64,000 nucleotides of DNA from Akkermansia muciniphila. GTDB lineage: Bacteria > Pseudomonadota > Gammaproteobacteria > Burkholderiales > Burkholderiaceae_C. Of this stretch, positions 8,154 through 17,537 are shown one piece after another (position 1 is the stretch's first letter; each line of letters starts with the position of its first letter). A model generated the notes under the pieces. It worked only from the letters and a program-made list of their open reading frames with translations, ran no database searches and was not told the DNA's origin. The stretch spans positions 62,001 through 126,000 of the forward strand of contig CALQKH020000002.1 in NCBI GenBank assembly GCA_943331105.2, in the 5' to 3' direction. Made by a program: the position numbers and the translations under genes.

Positions 8154-8915
8154 ATGGACCGCCTCGTTTTCACCTCGAACGCCACCATCAAAGAGCATGC
8201 GGTTGCACGCCAGGTGCTGGTCAACGACCTGGCCAACGTCTCCACCGTGGGCTTCAAAAGCAGCTACGACGTGGCCCTGCAGTCGATCAAAGTGCAAGGT
8301 GCGGGTTTTGACACCCGATACCAAGCCCAAACCCTCTCGCGGGACCTGATTCGCATAGACGCAGGACCCGTAATGGCCACCGGTCGCCCTTTGGATATCG
8401 CGATGGCCGATGCGGCCGTGCTGACGGTGCAAAGCCCAGACGGCGGTTTGGCGTTCACGCGCCGCGGCGACCTCAAGGTCAACATCCAAGGGCAACTCGA
8501 AAATGGCTCTGGACATTTGGTTCTGGGCGAAAACGGCCCCATCACCATACCACCTGGCCTGATGATCAACGTGAACGTGGACGGCAGTATTTTTGCTCGT
8601 AACCCTGCCCAAGAAGGGGCCGCAGCGGATGTGCTGATCGACCGGCTGCGTTTGCGCGATGCCTCGGCTGTCAGTTTGGCCCGCCGACAAGACGGCTTGT
8701 TCAAGATCTCTCAAAAGCCCGATGGCACGGACATCGAGGTCAGCGGCCTAGAGCTCAGGGTGATTCCCCAAGCCTTGGAAAGCAGCAACGTCAGCGCCAT
8801 TGAAGCCATGACGCGCTTGATGGACCAATCGCGCAGTTTCGAAACCCAAATCAAGATCATCAAGGAAACCAAGTCGCTCGACGAGTCTGGCTCTTCCATG
8901 ATGAAACCCGCTTAA
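8154..8915 (+). CDS. flgF: Flagellar basal-body rod protein FlgF
   Basis: A proximal rod protein of 253 residues. It has the N-terminal DRLVFTSNATIKEHAVARQV / NDLANVSTVGFKSSYDV rod motif and the C-terminal ESSNVSAIEAMTRLMDQSRS block. It joins the proximal rod to the FlgG distal rod. It sits between flgE and flgG in the canonical order with short gaps (41 and 25 bases). Confidence 0.93.
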   Translation: MDRLVFTSNATIKEHAVARQVLVNDLANVSTVGFKSSYDVALQSIKVQGAGFDTRYQAQTLSRDLIRIDAGPVMATGRPLDIAMADAAVLTVQSPDGGLAFTRRGDLKVNIQGQLENGSGHLVLGENGPITIPPGLMINVNVDGSIFARNPAQEGAAADVLIDRLRLRDASAVSLARRQDGLFKISQKPDGTDIEVSGLELRVIPQALESSNVSAIEAMTRLMDQSRSFETQIKIIKETKSLDESGSSMMKPA

Positions 8916-8940
8916 GCCTCAATAAGACAGGAACCTCCCC

Positions 8941-9726
8941 ATGGATGCCTCAATGTGGATTGCCAAAACCGGCCTGGACGCACAACAAACGCGCATGTCG
9001 GTCATCTCCAACAACTTGGCCAACGTGAACACCACCGGCTTCAAGCGCGACCGGGCCAGCTTCGAAGACATGCTGTACCAAAACCTGCGTCAGCCCGGCT
9101 CCCAAGCGGGCGCCGAAACCCAAGTGCCCACGGGCCTGATGCTGGGCACCGGCGTGCGCATCGTGTCCACCGAAAAAACCCACACCCAAGGCAGCATGGT
9201 GAGCACCAAGAACGCCCTGGACATCGCGGTGCAAGGCTCGGGGTTTTTCCAAATCGCCCAGACCGACGGCACCATCGCTTACACGCGAGACGGCAGCTTC
9301 AAGCTCTCCGCCACGGGGCAATTGGTCACTGCAAACGGCTCTCTGCTCCAGCCCGGAATCACCATTCCCCCCAACGTGGCCAGCATTTCAATTGGGCAAG
9401 ACGGCACGGTGTCTGTCGAGACCGCCGCCGGTGGCGGTGCCGAGGTTTTGGGTCAACTGCAGATCGCCCGCTTCCCTAACCCTGCAGGCCTGCAATCCAT
9501 CGGGCAAAACCTGCTCAAACAGACTGCAGCCAGTGGCGCCCCAGTTGTTGGACAGCCCGGACTAGAGGGCGCAGGCCAATTGATGCAAGGGGCCTTGGAA
9601 GCCTCCAACGTCAATGTGGTCGAAGAAATGGTCAACATGATCGAGACCCAACGCGCCTACGAAATCAACTCCAAAGCCATCTCGGCCGTGGACGGCATGC
9701 TGCGCTTCTTGAACAACAACATGTGA
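8941..9726 (+). CDS. flgG: Flagellar distal rod protein FlgG
   Basis: A 261-residue distal rod subunit of normal length. Signatures are [40 protein letters not shown] and the C-terminal [20 protein letters not shown]. Its stop overlaps a possible GTG start of flgH, so the two are translationally close. Confidence 0.96.
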   Translation: MDASMWIAKTGLDAQQTRMSVISNNLANVNTTGFKRDRASFEDMLYQNLRQPGSQAGAETQVPTGLMLGTGVRIVSTEKTHTQGSMVSTKNALDIAVQGSGFFQIAQTDGTIAYTRDGSFKLSATGQLVTANGSLLQPGITIPPNVASISIGQDGTVSVETAAGGGAEVLGQLQIARFPNPAGLQSIGQNLLKQTAASGAPVVGQPGLEGAGQLMQGALEASNVNVVEEMVNMIETQRAYEINSKAISAVDGMLRFLNNNM

Positions 9727-9734
9727 TCCTGAAC

Positions 9735-10457
9735 ATGACCCACACACTGATTCGCCCTTTTCAACGGCTGCTCATGGTCGGCATGGTCTTGGGCTTGAGC
9801 GCTTGCGCCACAGCCCCTGTCGCCTTGAAGCACTCACCAGAATTTGCGCCGGTCTTGCCCGTCGTGGCCGAACGACCCCGCGAAACCACCGGCTCTATTT
9901 ACAACAGCCGCCAAAATGACAATTTTTTTGGCCGCAGCCGCAACTACCGCGTGGGTGACCTGATCACCGTTTTGCTCAACGAATCCACGCAAGCCAACCG
10001 CAAACAAGATGGGAATATCTCCCGTGAATCGTCCAACAACGTGGTGCCCAATGGCTTGACAGCCAAAGTCCTGCGAATCCCTGAGAAAGTTTTGGGCTCT
10101 AACGGCATTGGGGCACTGGACGGTCTGAACCTCAACGCCGCCAAAATCGACAACACCAACACGGGCTTAGCGAACCAAGAGGCCTCTTTGAACGGCGCGG
10201 TCTCGGTCACAGTGGTCGAAGTGTTGGCCAATGGCAACCTGATGGTGCGCGGCGAGAAACAACTCGCATTCACCGAAGGCTCTGAAGTCATCCAAATCAG
10301 TGGCATCTTGCGCCCCAACGATGTTTCGCCCAACAACATGGTCCAGTCACGCCGCCTGGCCAATGCGCAAATTTCTTACCGTGGCACGGGCGATATGGCC
10401 AACGCCTCCAAAGCCGGCTGGGGCACCAGCGCCTTGCTCAAACTGTGGCCGTTTTAA
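9735..10457 (+). CDS. flgH: Flagellar L-ring lipoprotein FlgH
   Basis: An outer-membrane L-ring subunit of 240 residues. The lipoprotein signal peptide ends in LGLSACATAP (lipobox LSAC). Family motifs GSIYNSRQNDNFFGRSRNYR (last R from the next codons) and RVGDLITVLLNESTQA follow, with GNLMVRGEKQLAFTEGSEVI and the C-terminal ISYRGTGDMANAS. The ATG at 9735 is preferred over the GTG at 9723, which overlaps the flgG stop, because it gives the better signal peptide. Confidence 0.95.
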   Translation: MTHTLIRPFQRLLMVGMVLGLSACATAPVALKHSPEFAPVLPVVAERPRETTGSIYNSRQNDNFFGRSRNYRVGDLITVLLNESTQANRKQDGNISRESSNNVVPNGLTAKVLRIPEKVLGSNGIGALDGLNLNAAKIDNTNTGLANQEASLNGAVSVTVVEVLANGNLMVRGEKQLAFTEGSEVIQISGILRPNDVSPNNMVQSRRLANAQISYRGTGDMANASKAGWGTSALLKLWPF

Positions 10458-10472
10458 GTTTCAAAGCACAAC

Positions 10473-11597
10473 ATGACATCCCGAATTTTTTCATTCTTGC
10501 TGCTGCTCGGACTGTGTGGCTCCGCTTGGGCTGACCGCGTCAAAGACTTGGCTTCTGTGGCCGCTGGCCGCAGCAACCAATTGATCGGATACGGTCTGGT
10601 GGTGGGCTTGCAAGGCACCGGCGACGGCGCTACCGTGTCCTTCACCACCCAAAGCATGAAATCCATGCTCAGCCGATTGGGTGTCAACATCGACGGCCCC
10701 TTGTCTGACTTTGAGCAAGGCGGCACCAGTGGCCGTCTGGACATCCGCAACGCCGCAGCGGTCATGATCACCGCTGAGTTGCCTGGCTTTGCCAAGCCCG
10801 GCCAAAAAATCGACATCAACGTGTCGGCAATCGGCCGTGCCACCAGCCTGCGTGGTGGCAACTTGCTGATGACCAGCCTGAGAGGCGTGGACGGCGAAGT
10901 CTATGGCATGGCCCAGGGTGCGCTGAACACCACCGACATCGACAGCAGTGCTGCGGGTTCTAAAGTCAGCATCGGCGTACCCACTTCAGGCCGCATCCCT
11001 AACGGCGGTACCGTCGAGCGCATCGTAGAAAACCCCTTTGAGACCTCTGAGTACGTGGTGATGAATGTGCGAGAGTCGGACTTCACCACCACCACGGCCA
11101 TCGTCAACGCCATCAACAAAAACTTTGGCGATGCCACTGCACGGGCCATCGACGGCATGTCACTGGCTATTCGGGCGCCGACCAATGTGTCGCAACGCGT
11201 GGCCTTCATGAGCATGGTCGAAAATTTAGATGTCGTACCTGGTGAACCACCCGCTCGAGTGGTCGTCAACTCACGCACTGGCACTGTGGTGATCAGCCGC
11301 AACGTGCGGGTCACCGCCTCTGCGGTAGCCCACGGCACCATTTCAGTGGCCATTGCCGCCACCAACGAGGTCTCTCAGCCCAACCCCCTCAGCCAGGGCC
11401 AAACGGCGGCCGTTCAAAACGCCAACATCACGGTGACCGAACCCAAGAACCCGATGTTCTTGTTCCAGCCCGGTGTGGATTTGCGCCAGGTGGTCGACGC
11501 CGTCAACCAAGTGGGCGCCACCCCATCTGCCCTGATCGCGATCCTTGAAGCCCTCAAAAGCACCGGCAGTTTGCGGGCCGAATTGATCATCATCTGA
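10473..11597 (+). CDS. flgI: Flagellar P-ring protein FlgI
   Basis: A periplasmic P-ring subunit of 374 residues. The signal peptide (FSFLLLLGLCGSAWA, cut before DRVKDL) is followed by the very conserved DRVKDLASVAAGRSNQLIGY, GLVVGLQGTGDGA and the C-terminal FLFQPGVDLRQVVDAVNQVG. It needs FlgA (1924-2733) to assemble and surrounds the FlgG rod. Confidence 0.97.
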   Translation: MTSRIFSFLLLLGLCGSAWADRVKDLASVAAGRSNQLIGYGLVVGLQGTGDGATVSFTTQSMKSMLSRLGVNIDGPLSDFEQGGTSGRLDIRNAAAVMITAELPGFAKPGQKIDINVSAIGRATSLRGGNLLMTSLRGVDGEVYGMAQGALNTTDIDSSAAGSKVSIGVPTSGRIPNGGTVERIVENPFETSEYVVMNVRESDFTTTTAIVNAINKNFGDATARAIDGMSLAIRAPTNVSQRVAFMSMVENLDVVPGEPPARVVVNSRTGTVVISRNVRVTASAVAHGTISVAIAATNEVSQPNPLSQGQTAAVQNANITVTEPKNPMFLFQPGVDLRQVVDAVNQVGATPSALIAILEALKSTGSLRAELIII

Positions 11598-11615
11598 TCA
11601 CTTTTTGTCACGACC

Positions 11616-12080
11616 ATGAACGACATCACCTCCACCACGTCCAGCACGTATCTGGACTTCAGTGCCTTGGCACAGTTGAAGGGTGATGCCGCACGCGACC
11701 CCAGCAAAGCCATCCGCAAAACAGCCGAACAGTTCGAGGCCTATTTCATCCAGCAGATGATGAAAACCATGCGCGAATCCATCGAAAAAAGCGATTTGGT
11801 CGATGGCGGCAACATGGACATGTACCAAGACCTGATGGACAAGGAAGTGTCCCTGAGCATGGCCAAACGCGGTGGCATGGGCATGGCCGACATGCTCGAG
11901 CGCCAAATGCACCAGGCCCAAGCGCTCAGCACACAAGACGCTTTGCAGATGCGCCAGCCAGCTGTGGCCCCGCACCTGCCACTCAACCCGACCCGTGACC
12001 CCATGTCGCTCAAGCCCGCGGCCATTGAGGCCTATCAGCTTGAACGTCAAAGCGGCTACAAGCTCAAAGGCCGGCCATGA
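11616..12080 (+). CDS. flgJ: Rod-binding protein FlgJ, single-domain form
   Basis: At 154 residues it is about half the length of enteric FlgJ. The rod-capping domain is intact (AIRKTAEQFEAYFIQQMMKT and MYQDLMDKEVSLSMAKRGGM). The C-terminal glucosaminidase/muramidase domain is absent. The reading frame ends naturally, and flgK starts 4 bases before the stop (ATGA overlap), so this is a true short form and not a truncation. A separate wall hydrolase must then serve the rod; the LysM/lysozyme-like gene at 2847-3974 is the candidate. Confidence 0.92.
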   Translation: MNDITSTTSSTYLDFSALAQLKGDAARDPSKAIRKTAEQFEAYFIQQMMKTMRESIEKSDLVDGGNMDMYQDLMDKEVSLSMAKRGGMGMADMLERQMHQAQALSTQDALQMRQPAVAPHLPLNPTRDPMSLKPAAIEAYQLERQSGYKLKGRP

Positions 12081-14587
12081 GTGACATGCTCAGCATTGGC
12101 AGCTCGGGTGTCACGGCCTACCAGCGGGCCTTGGCCACGGTGTCCAACAACATCGCCAACGTCAACACCGACGGTTACACCCGTCAAGACGTCTCGCTCA
12201 CTGCCAACCAGCCACGTGAAATCGGCAACAGCTATCTGGGCACAGGTGCCAGGTTCGATGCGGTGCAGCGCCAATACGACGCATTTGTCGAGTCCAATCT
12301 TCGCAACAGCAACAGCGACTTGCAAAGCCAAAAACCACTGCTGTCCTATGTCAACCGCCTGATCGACGTGATGGGCGACGAGAGCATTGGCCTGACCACG
12401 GCCATGAACCGCTTTTTCGAATCCGCAAGGGATTTGGCCAGCGACCCAGCCGCCCTGGTCTCGCGCAGCATTTTTGTGCGCGATGCCGACGGCTTGGCTG
12501 CGCGCTTCCGTCAATTGGCTGGTCAATTTGAATTGCTCGAAAATGAGACACGCCAATCGGTCGACACCGACGTCGGGCAGATCAACGCCTTGACCTCTCA
12601 ACTGGCCCAGATGAACAAACAACTGACAAAACACAGCTCTGAGGCCAGCCAGCCCTCAGAGTTGCTGGACCAACGCGATTTGTTGCTGCGGGAGTTGTCG
12701 ACTTTGATCGCGGTCAAAACCAAGTTTGAAGTCAATGGCGCTGTCATCGTCAGTGTGGGCGACACCTTGGACCAAGGCATCTTGGTCCAAAACAACACCT
12801 CACGCGCCCTCTCCGTCAACAGCTCCCAAATCGACACGGGCAAGCTCGAGTTCTTGATCGACGCCTATGGTGTTCCTGAGCCCATGCCCGGCATTGCCAG
12901 CGGCAAAATTGGCGGGGTGATGAGCTTTCGTGACCAGGTGCTCAACCCAGCCAGCGACTCTCTGGACAACTTGGCCTCCGCCCTGGTGCGCGAAGTCAAT
13001 CGGGTCCACCGCGATGGGGTTGACGCCGAAGGCCAATTGGGCGGTGACCTGTTTGGCTTTGCCACAGAAAAATCAGGCAAAGCCTCGGGCATGAACCTTG
13101 TGGTTCAAGACGCCAACCGGGTGGCTGCTGCGGGACAGTTCAGGGTCATTGACAACCCGCTCAACAGCGGCACGGCACAAGCCCGAGTGGTCTATACGCC
13201 GCCGCAGTTTCAGGGCCCCACTCAATTGCGCGGTGACCTCGCGTTGGCCAAAGCACCCCAAATTGCCACCCTGCCCAGCGTCAGCATTGAAGCCAGCCAA
13301 GGCTTCACGAGTCTGGGCCTGATCCCGATCGGCACACAAAATCTGGCACTGACTCTGCAAACACCCGGATCGGGCCAAACCCTGCAGGTGCTGACTCGGG
13401 ATGGCCGCCACCTGGTTGGCAGCGCTCTCAACGACACGCAACAGGGTCTGATGCTCAAAACCAGCAATGGCATGGAGGTCGGGGCCACCTACAGCACCCA
13501 AACCCTCAACCGCACAGCGCCTGACAGCTATTTGGACATGGACATCTTCATGGGTGCCAAAGCCAGCGTCAGCTTGATTCAGCAGTTCAATGCCACCACA
13601 GGCGAAGCTCAGGCGCCGCTGGCAGTGTCCGCCAAGCTGACGGGCAAGACCTTTGTGGGCGCCGATGACCCCATTGCAGCCAACACCTTTCAGTTGAATG
13701 GTCAAAACTTACCGGCACTGAGCGGACCATTGACTTTGGCCTCGGTCGTCAACTGGCTGAACACCGCCACCGCGAATGACCCGGTGGCCAGTCGCATCAG
13801 CGCATCCATCCAAGATGGCAAACTGGTACTCAGCCGCCCGACCAGCAACACCACACAAGACATCCGTTTGGGACTGGGCCCCAACGGCACCCCCGCAGAC
13901 TTGAAGCGACTGGGTTTTGACACCACGCTCAGCATCGAAGGCACAACGCCAGACGACCTGTTGGTCTTTGTCACAGACACCGCCATCCCCACCAACGCGA
14001 CCAGCAGCACTGCCAGCGTCATGGCTCAGTTCACCGACATTGCGGGCGATATGAAGCAAGCCCTGCGGGCCTCACCGCTCAAGATCAGCTTCAGCAGCGA
14101 CACCCAATACCAAATCATCGACACCCGCACCCAGTCGGTCTTGGCAGAAAGAACCTTGGTGCTCGACCCCCTGTCGGCCCCGCCCGGCTTGAGCTACCGA
14201 GGCCTGAAATTGGAGTTTTCAACTGCCCCCAAGAAAGGGGACGAGTTCACCATTGATAACAACCGCGATGGCATCGGCAACAACGAAACCATGCTGGCGC
14301 TGGTGGCCTTGGAAAGTGAACGCCTCATGCCCGGTGGCTTGACCATCACCGAGGCCTACATCGAACGCGTCAACCAGGTGGGCAATGTGGCTCGACAAGC
14401 CGCCATTTCCGAGCAAGCGCTCGAAGTCGTTTACAAGCAGGCCCAAGAAGCCCGTGACACCATCAGTGGCGTCAGCTTGGATGAGGAAGCTTCTGCCCTG
14501 GTTCGCTTTCAACAGGCCTACCAAGCCAACGCCAAAGTCATGCAAACGGCCATGGCACTGTTTGACAGCATTCTGCAAATTCGCTGA
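12077..14587 (+). CDS. flgK: Hook-filament junction protein FlgK (HAP1), long form
   Basis: At 836 residues it is much longer than enteric FlgK (about 550). The N-terminal LSIGSSGVTAYQRALATVSN and NIANVNTDGYTRQDVSLTAN, and the C-terminal SGVSLDEEASALVRFQQAYQ ANAKVMQTA region, are canonical. The surplus lies in the surface-exposed middle (about residues 350-720), which is poorly conserved. Coiled-coil QLTSQLAQMNKQLTKHSSE lies near residue 180. FlgN is its export chaperone. Its start overlaps flgJ and flgL follows after 11 bases. Confidence 0.93.
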   Translation: MSDMLSIGSSGVTAYQRALATVSNNIANVNTDGYTRQDVSLTANQPREIGNSYLGTGARFDAVQRQYDAFVESNLRNSNSDLQSQKPLLSYVNRLIDVMGDESIGLTTAMNRFFESARDLASDPAALVSRSIFVRDADGLAARFRQLAGQFELLENETRQSVDTDVGQINALTSQLAQMNKQLTKHSSEASQPSELLDQRDLLLRELSTLIAVKTKFEVNGAVIVSVGDTLDQGILVQNNTSRALSVNSSQIDTGKLEFLIDAYGVPEPMPGIASGKIGGVMSFRDQVLNPASDSLDNLASALVREVNRVHRDGVDAEGQLGGDLFGFATEKSGKASGMNLVVQDANRVAAAGQFRVIDNPLNSGTAQARVVYTPPQFQGPTQLRGDLALAKAPQIATLPSVSIEASQGFTSLGLIPIGTQNLALTLQTPGSGQTLQVLTRDGRHLVGSALNDTQQGLMLKTSNGMEVGATYSTQTLNRTAPDSYLDMDIFMGAKASVSLIQQFNATTGEAQAPLAVSAKLTGKTFVGADDPIAANTFQLNGQNLPALSGPLTLASVVNWLNTATANDPVASRISASIQDGKLVLSRPTSNTTQDIRLGLGPNGTPADLKRLGFDTTLSIEGTTPDDLLVFVTDTAIPTNATSSTASVMAQFTDIAGDMKQALRASPLKISFSSDTQYQIIDTRTQSVLAERTLVLDPLSAPPGLSYRGLKLEFSTAPKKGDEFTIDNNRDGIGNNETMLALVALESERLMPGGLTITEAYIERVNQVGNVARQAAISEQALEVVYKQAQEARDTISGVSLDEEASALVRFQQAYQANAKVMQTAMALFDSILQIR

Positions 14588-14598
14588 GGGAAGGTCTC

Positions 14599-15513
14599 AT
14601 GAAAATTTCCACCTCGTTCTTGTTTGACCGCGCCACCGAGCGCATGAGCACCATCCAGAACAAACTGGCTACCACCCAAGCCCAAATGGCCGTAGGTAAA
14701 CAAATTTTGTCGCCCAGTGCTGCGCCCGACCAGGCCGCGGCCATTCAACGGCTCAAAAGCGAAGTACAGCGGCAAGAGAGCCACATGAGCACGCTCGATG
14801 TCGCCATGCGCCGATACACCGCCGAAGAAACCGCCTTGTCCGCATCCAACGACATCCTGATCAGGATGAAGGAATTGGGTATTCAAGCCGCCAACGACAC
14901 GATGAACCCAGACGACCGCAAGAGCATCGCAGTGGAAATTCGGGCCTTGCGCGACCAACTGCTGAGCTTGGGCAACACGCGCGATGACAGCGGGAACTAC
15001 CTTTTTTCTGGCACCCGCGTCAACACACCTGCTTTTGCAGAAGATGCCAATGGTGCTGTTGTTTACCAGGGTGACCAAACCCAAACTCGCATCCCGGCTG
15101 GCGTCGAACGCAGCGTCCAATTCACCCGAGCCGGCACCGATGTGTTCAGCCGAGTGGTCCGCGACGATGGCAAAGGTGTTGGTTTTTTCACCGCCATCGA
15201 CCAAATGATTGCCGGGATGGAAAACCACCAAACCAACAAGATCCAGCAAGGCATTACCGACCTCGGCCAAATGCACATCAACCTGACCTTGGCACAAGCT
15301 CAAAATGGCTCTGACCAAATTGTGGTTCAGTCTCAATTGGACGTGTTGGACGAAACAGCGCTGCGAATCAAATCAACCCTGTCCGACATCGAAGACTTGG
15401 ACTACGCCGAAGCCATGACCCGCATGAACAAAGAAATGATGGGTCTTGAGGCCGCCATGGGCAGTTTTGCCAAGATCTCCGGATTGACTCTTTTTGATTA
15501 CATTCGCGGCTGA
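14599..15513 (+). CDS. flgL: Hook-filament junction protein FlgL (HAP3)
   Basis: A 304-residue flagellin-like junction protein, located between FlgK and the filament. The N-terminus MKISTSFLFDRATERMSTIQ, the flagellin-like MRRYTAEETALSASNDILIR ... LGIQAANDTMNPDDRKSIA and the C-terminal IEDLDYAEAMTRMNKEMMGL (EAAMGSFAKISGLTLFDYI) identify it. It is the last gene of the flgB-flgL run; fliD downstream has its own sigma-28 site. Confidence 0.95.
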   Translation: MKISTSFLFDRATERMSTIQNKLATTQAQMAVGKQILSPSAAPDQAAAIQRLKSEVQRQESHMSTLDVAMRRYTAEETALSASNDILIRMKELGIQAANDTMNPDDRKSIAVEIRALRDQLLSLGNTRDDSGNYLFSGTRVNTPAFAEDANGAVVYQGDQTQTRIPAGVERSVQFTRAGTDVFSRVVRDDGKGVGFFTAIDQMIAGMENHQTNKIQQGITDLGQMHINLTLAQAQNGSDQIVVQSQLDVLDETALRIKSTLSDIEDLDYAEAMTRMNKEMMGLEAAMGSFAKISGLTLFDYIRG

Positions 15514-15532
15514 TAGACCAGCCACACACCAA

Positions 15533-15559
15533 TAAAGTCATAAGTACTTTGACCGAATC
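15533..15559 (+). promoter_or_regulatory. Sigma-28 promoter of fliD
   Basis: TAAAGTCA, an 11-base spacer, ACCGAATC: a good fit to TAAAGTTT-N11-GCCGATAA. The expected start is near 15566, about 28 bases before the fliD ATG. Confidence 0.65.
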
Positions 15560-15593
15560 CTGAACTGAATCTTCACATTCCCGAACCACAACC

Positions 15594-17027
15594 ATGGCCA
15601 CCAGCAACATTGTCAACACACTCGGCGCCGGCTCTGGAATCGACACCAAAACCTTGGCGAAGGATTTGATGGAGGCCACGCGAGAACCTCGAAAAGCCAT
15701 CATTGAAGAAAAAATCAGCAAATCCGAGGCGCGCATATCTGGCTACGGTGTCATCAAATATTCTTTGGGAGAGCTCAAAACCGCATTTGAAGGTCTGAAC
15801 GATCTGAGTGATTTCTCATCTTTGCAAACAGCCAACACACAACCCTCCGCTTTGAGCATTGTGACCAGCCCCACGGCGGCTGTCGGAAGTTATCAAATAG
15901 AAGTCACACAAGTAGCCCAAGCGCAGCGCAGCGCGAGCAATGGTTTTGAAAAAATAAACACCAAACTCAATGGTGGGCAAGGCTTTAACCTGGCTTTGGC
16001 AATCAATGGCACGCCCTCATTACCGCCCATTGATGTCGAAGATGACACCCCTGAGGGCGTGGTTTCTGCCATCAATGCAGCCAAACGAGGTCTGTCCGCC
16101 CAACTCATACAAACCAGTGGGTCCACGCCGTGGAGAATCGTGGTGACGGGTCAAGAAGGTGCAAACAACGCCTTCACGCTGAATTCAGTTGACGATGGTG
16201 GAAACACCTTGAATTTAAATCTTGATTTAAATAAACCAGGTGTTCTGAATCAATTACAAACCGCTCAGAACGCCAAGTTGACGGTCAACAGCCTGCCCAT
16301 TGAACGAAGCAGCAACACTGTCAGCGACGTGGTCAATGGGGTCACTTTCAACATAGCCACCACGACAACAGTTGGCGTCAATGCCCGTATTGACTTAACG
16401 CGTGATACCAGTGGCATCACCACCAAAGTTGAAAATTTGGTGACTGCCTATAAAAGCTTTGAAGAAAACCTTGTCATATTGGGGGATCGAGACAGCGAGG
16501 TCGATGAATTTGGGGGGTCTCTTGCTGGTGACACCTTGATGCAAAACATCCGCACGCAGGTCCGCGCCATGCTGACGACCCCCTCCAGCACACCCGGAAC
16601 AAAGGTTACTGCACCCAGAGACATAGGTTTGAGCTTTGACCGTTACGGCGTTTTGCAATTTGACAAAGCCAAACTTTCAACACATCTGCAGAACAATTTT
16701 GAAGATGTCACCAAAATGTTCAGCGCCAACACCAACAACAAAAGCGTGTTCAGTACAACGCCTGGTGGGGTGGCTGGTGATGCGGTCAGCAAACTTGACA
16801 AGATGATGCGAAGTACAGGGTCAATAGCACAACAAACCAACAATGCCACCAAACAGGTCGAACGCTTCAAGACCGAACTTTTGCGTCTAGAGGATCAGAT
16901 GAAAAAGTTATTGGAACGCTACACACGCCAATTCAGCGCGATGGAATCCATTGTGGGCAGCAGCATCAGCATGCGCGAAAGTCTTAAAGGCACATTCGAA
17001 GGCCTGGCTAACTTTTACAAAAAATAA
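15594..17027 (+). CDS. fliD: Flagellar filament cap protein FliD (HAP2)
   Basis: A 477-residue filament cap that guides flagellin folding at the tip. The N-terminal domain (NIVNTLGAGSGIDTKTLAKD L) and C-terminal coiled coil (ALVQQTNNATKQVERFKTEL region, then RLEDQMKKLLERYTRQFSAM ESIV) are typical, with the central FliD_C/Flagellin_IN segments (TSPTAAVGSYQIEVTQVAQA; NSLPIERSSNTVSDVVNGVT). Codon and base use is slightly more AT-rich than in the flg genes. It has its own sigma-28 promoter and a terminator-like hairpin behind it. Confidence 0.94.
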   Translation: MATSNIVNTLGAGSGIDTKTLAKDLMEATREPRKAIIEEKISKSEARISGYGVIKYSLGELKTAFEGLNDLSDFSSLQTANTQPSALSIVTSPTAAVGSYQIEVTQVAQAQRSASNGFEKINTKLNGGQGFNLALAINGTPSLPPIDVEDDTPEGVVSAINAAKRGLSAQLIQTSGSTPWRIVVTGQEGANNAFTLNSVDDGGNTLNLNLDLNKPGVLNQLQTAQNAKLTVNSLPIERSSNTVSDVVNGVTFNIATTTTVGVNARIDLTRDTSGITTKVENLVTAYKSFEENLVILGDRDSEVDEFGGSLAGDTLMQNIRTQVRAMLTTPSSTPGTKVTAPRDIGLSFDRYGVLQFDKAKLSTHLQNNFEDVTKMFSANTNNKSVFSTTPGGVAGDAVSKLDKMMRSTGSIAQQTNNATKQVERFKTELLRLEDQMKKLLERYTRQFSAMESIVGSSISMRESLKGTFEGLANFYKK

Positions 17028-17047
17028 AAAACCGCCATTTTTTCAAC

Positions 17048-17072
17048 AAAGCGGCTAAAGTTTGCCGCTTTT
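17048..17072 (+). terminator. Hairpin after fliD that contains the flaG -35 element
   Basis: An 8-bp stem AAAGCGGC / GCCGCTTT with an 8-nt loop, followed by TT: a modest rho-independent terminator 20 bases after the fliD stop. The loop is exactly TAAAGTTT, the -35 box of the flaG sigma-28 promoter. Confidence 0.5.
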
Positions 17073-17082
17073 GCGCCGACTC
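17056..17082 (+). promoter_or_regulatory. Sigma-28 promoter of flaG
   Basis: TAAAGTTT-N11-GCCGACTC: the best sigma-28 match in the window (a perfect -35 and five of the first five bases of the -10). The start would be near 17089, about 41 bases before flaG. Confidence 0.75.
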
Positions 17083-17129
17083 ACCTTAACGATAAGCCCA
17101 TTTCGGGCCGTTCCGTCAAGGAGTCCACC

Positions 17130-17537
17130 ATGAATATCCAGTCCATCAGCGGTCATGCGCCCGTGGCAAGCAGTGCGGCCAAAAAGGCTGCCGCATCAAT
17201 AGACACCATCAGGCCCACACTGGATTTGCAGCCTGATCAAAGCGCTTTGGTCATTTCAAAGGTTGAATTGAAAGCCCCTGAAAAGGTGGACTTAGGTTAC
17301 AACTCGGAAGAAATGCGCAAAAGCATTCAACAAGCCATTGAAAACCTGAACCAACAGCTTAAAGACAACGGCCGTGGTTTGAGTTTCCAGATGGACGAGA
17401 CGATCAATCGCCCCATCATCACCGTCCGGAACATACACACCGGTGAAGTTGTACGTCAAATTCCAAATGAAGAAGTCGTTCGCATGGCTCACAGCATCGA
17501 AGAAGGCAAAGGCTTGCTGTTCAACGAATTCCTTTGA
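17130..17537 (+). CDS. flaG: FlaG family protein
   Basis: A 135-residue protein with a variable N-terminus and the conserved FlaG core: an amphipathic helix MRKSIQQAIENLNQQLKDNG, then LSFQMDETINRPIITVRNIH, TGEVVRQIPNEEVVRMAHSI and GLLFNE. Strains lacking FlaG in other bacteria often make longer filaments; its exact role is unsettled. A strong RBS (aaggag) precedes the ATG. The usual downstream chaperone gene fliS is not found here; the first flagellin gene comes next instead, after a 477-base gap. Confidence 0.9.
   Translation: MNIQSISGHAPVASSAAKKAAASIDTIRPTLDLQPDQSALVISKVELKAPEKVDLGYNSEEMRKSIQQAIENLNQQLKDNGRGLSFQMDETINRPIITVRNIHTGEVVRQIPNEEVVRMAHSIEEGKGLLFNEFL

Noticed and set aside
11616-12080. 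FlgJ truncated by mutation
   Set aside because: The next gene overlaps its stop in a normal ATGA arrangement and no muramidase remnant follows.
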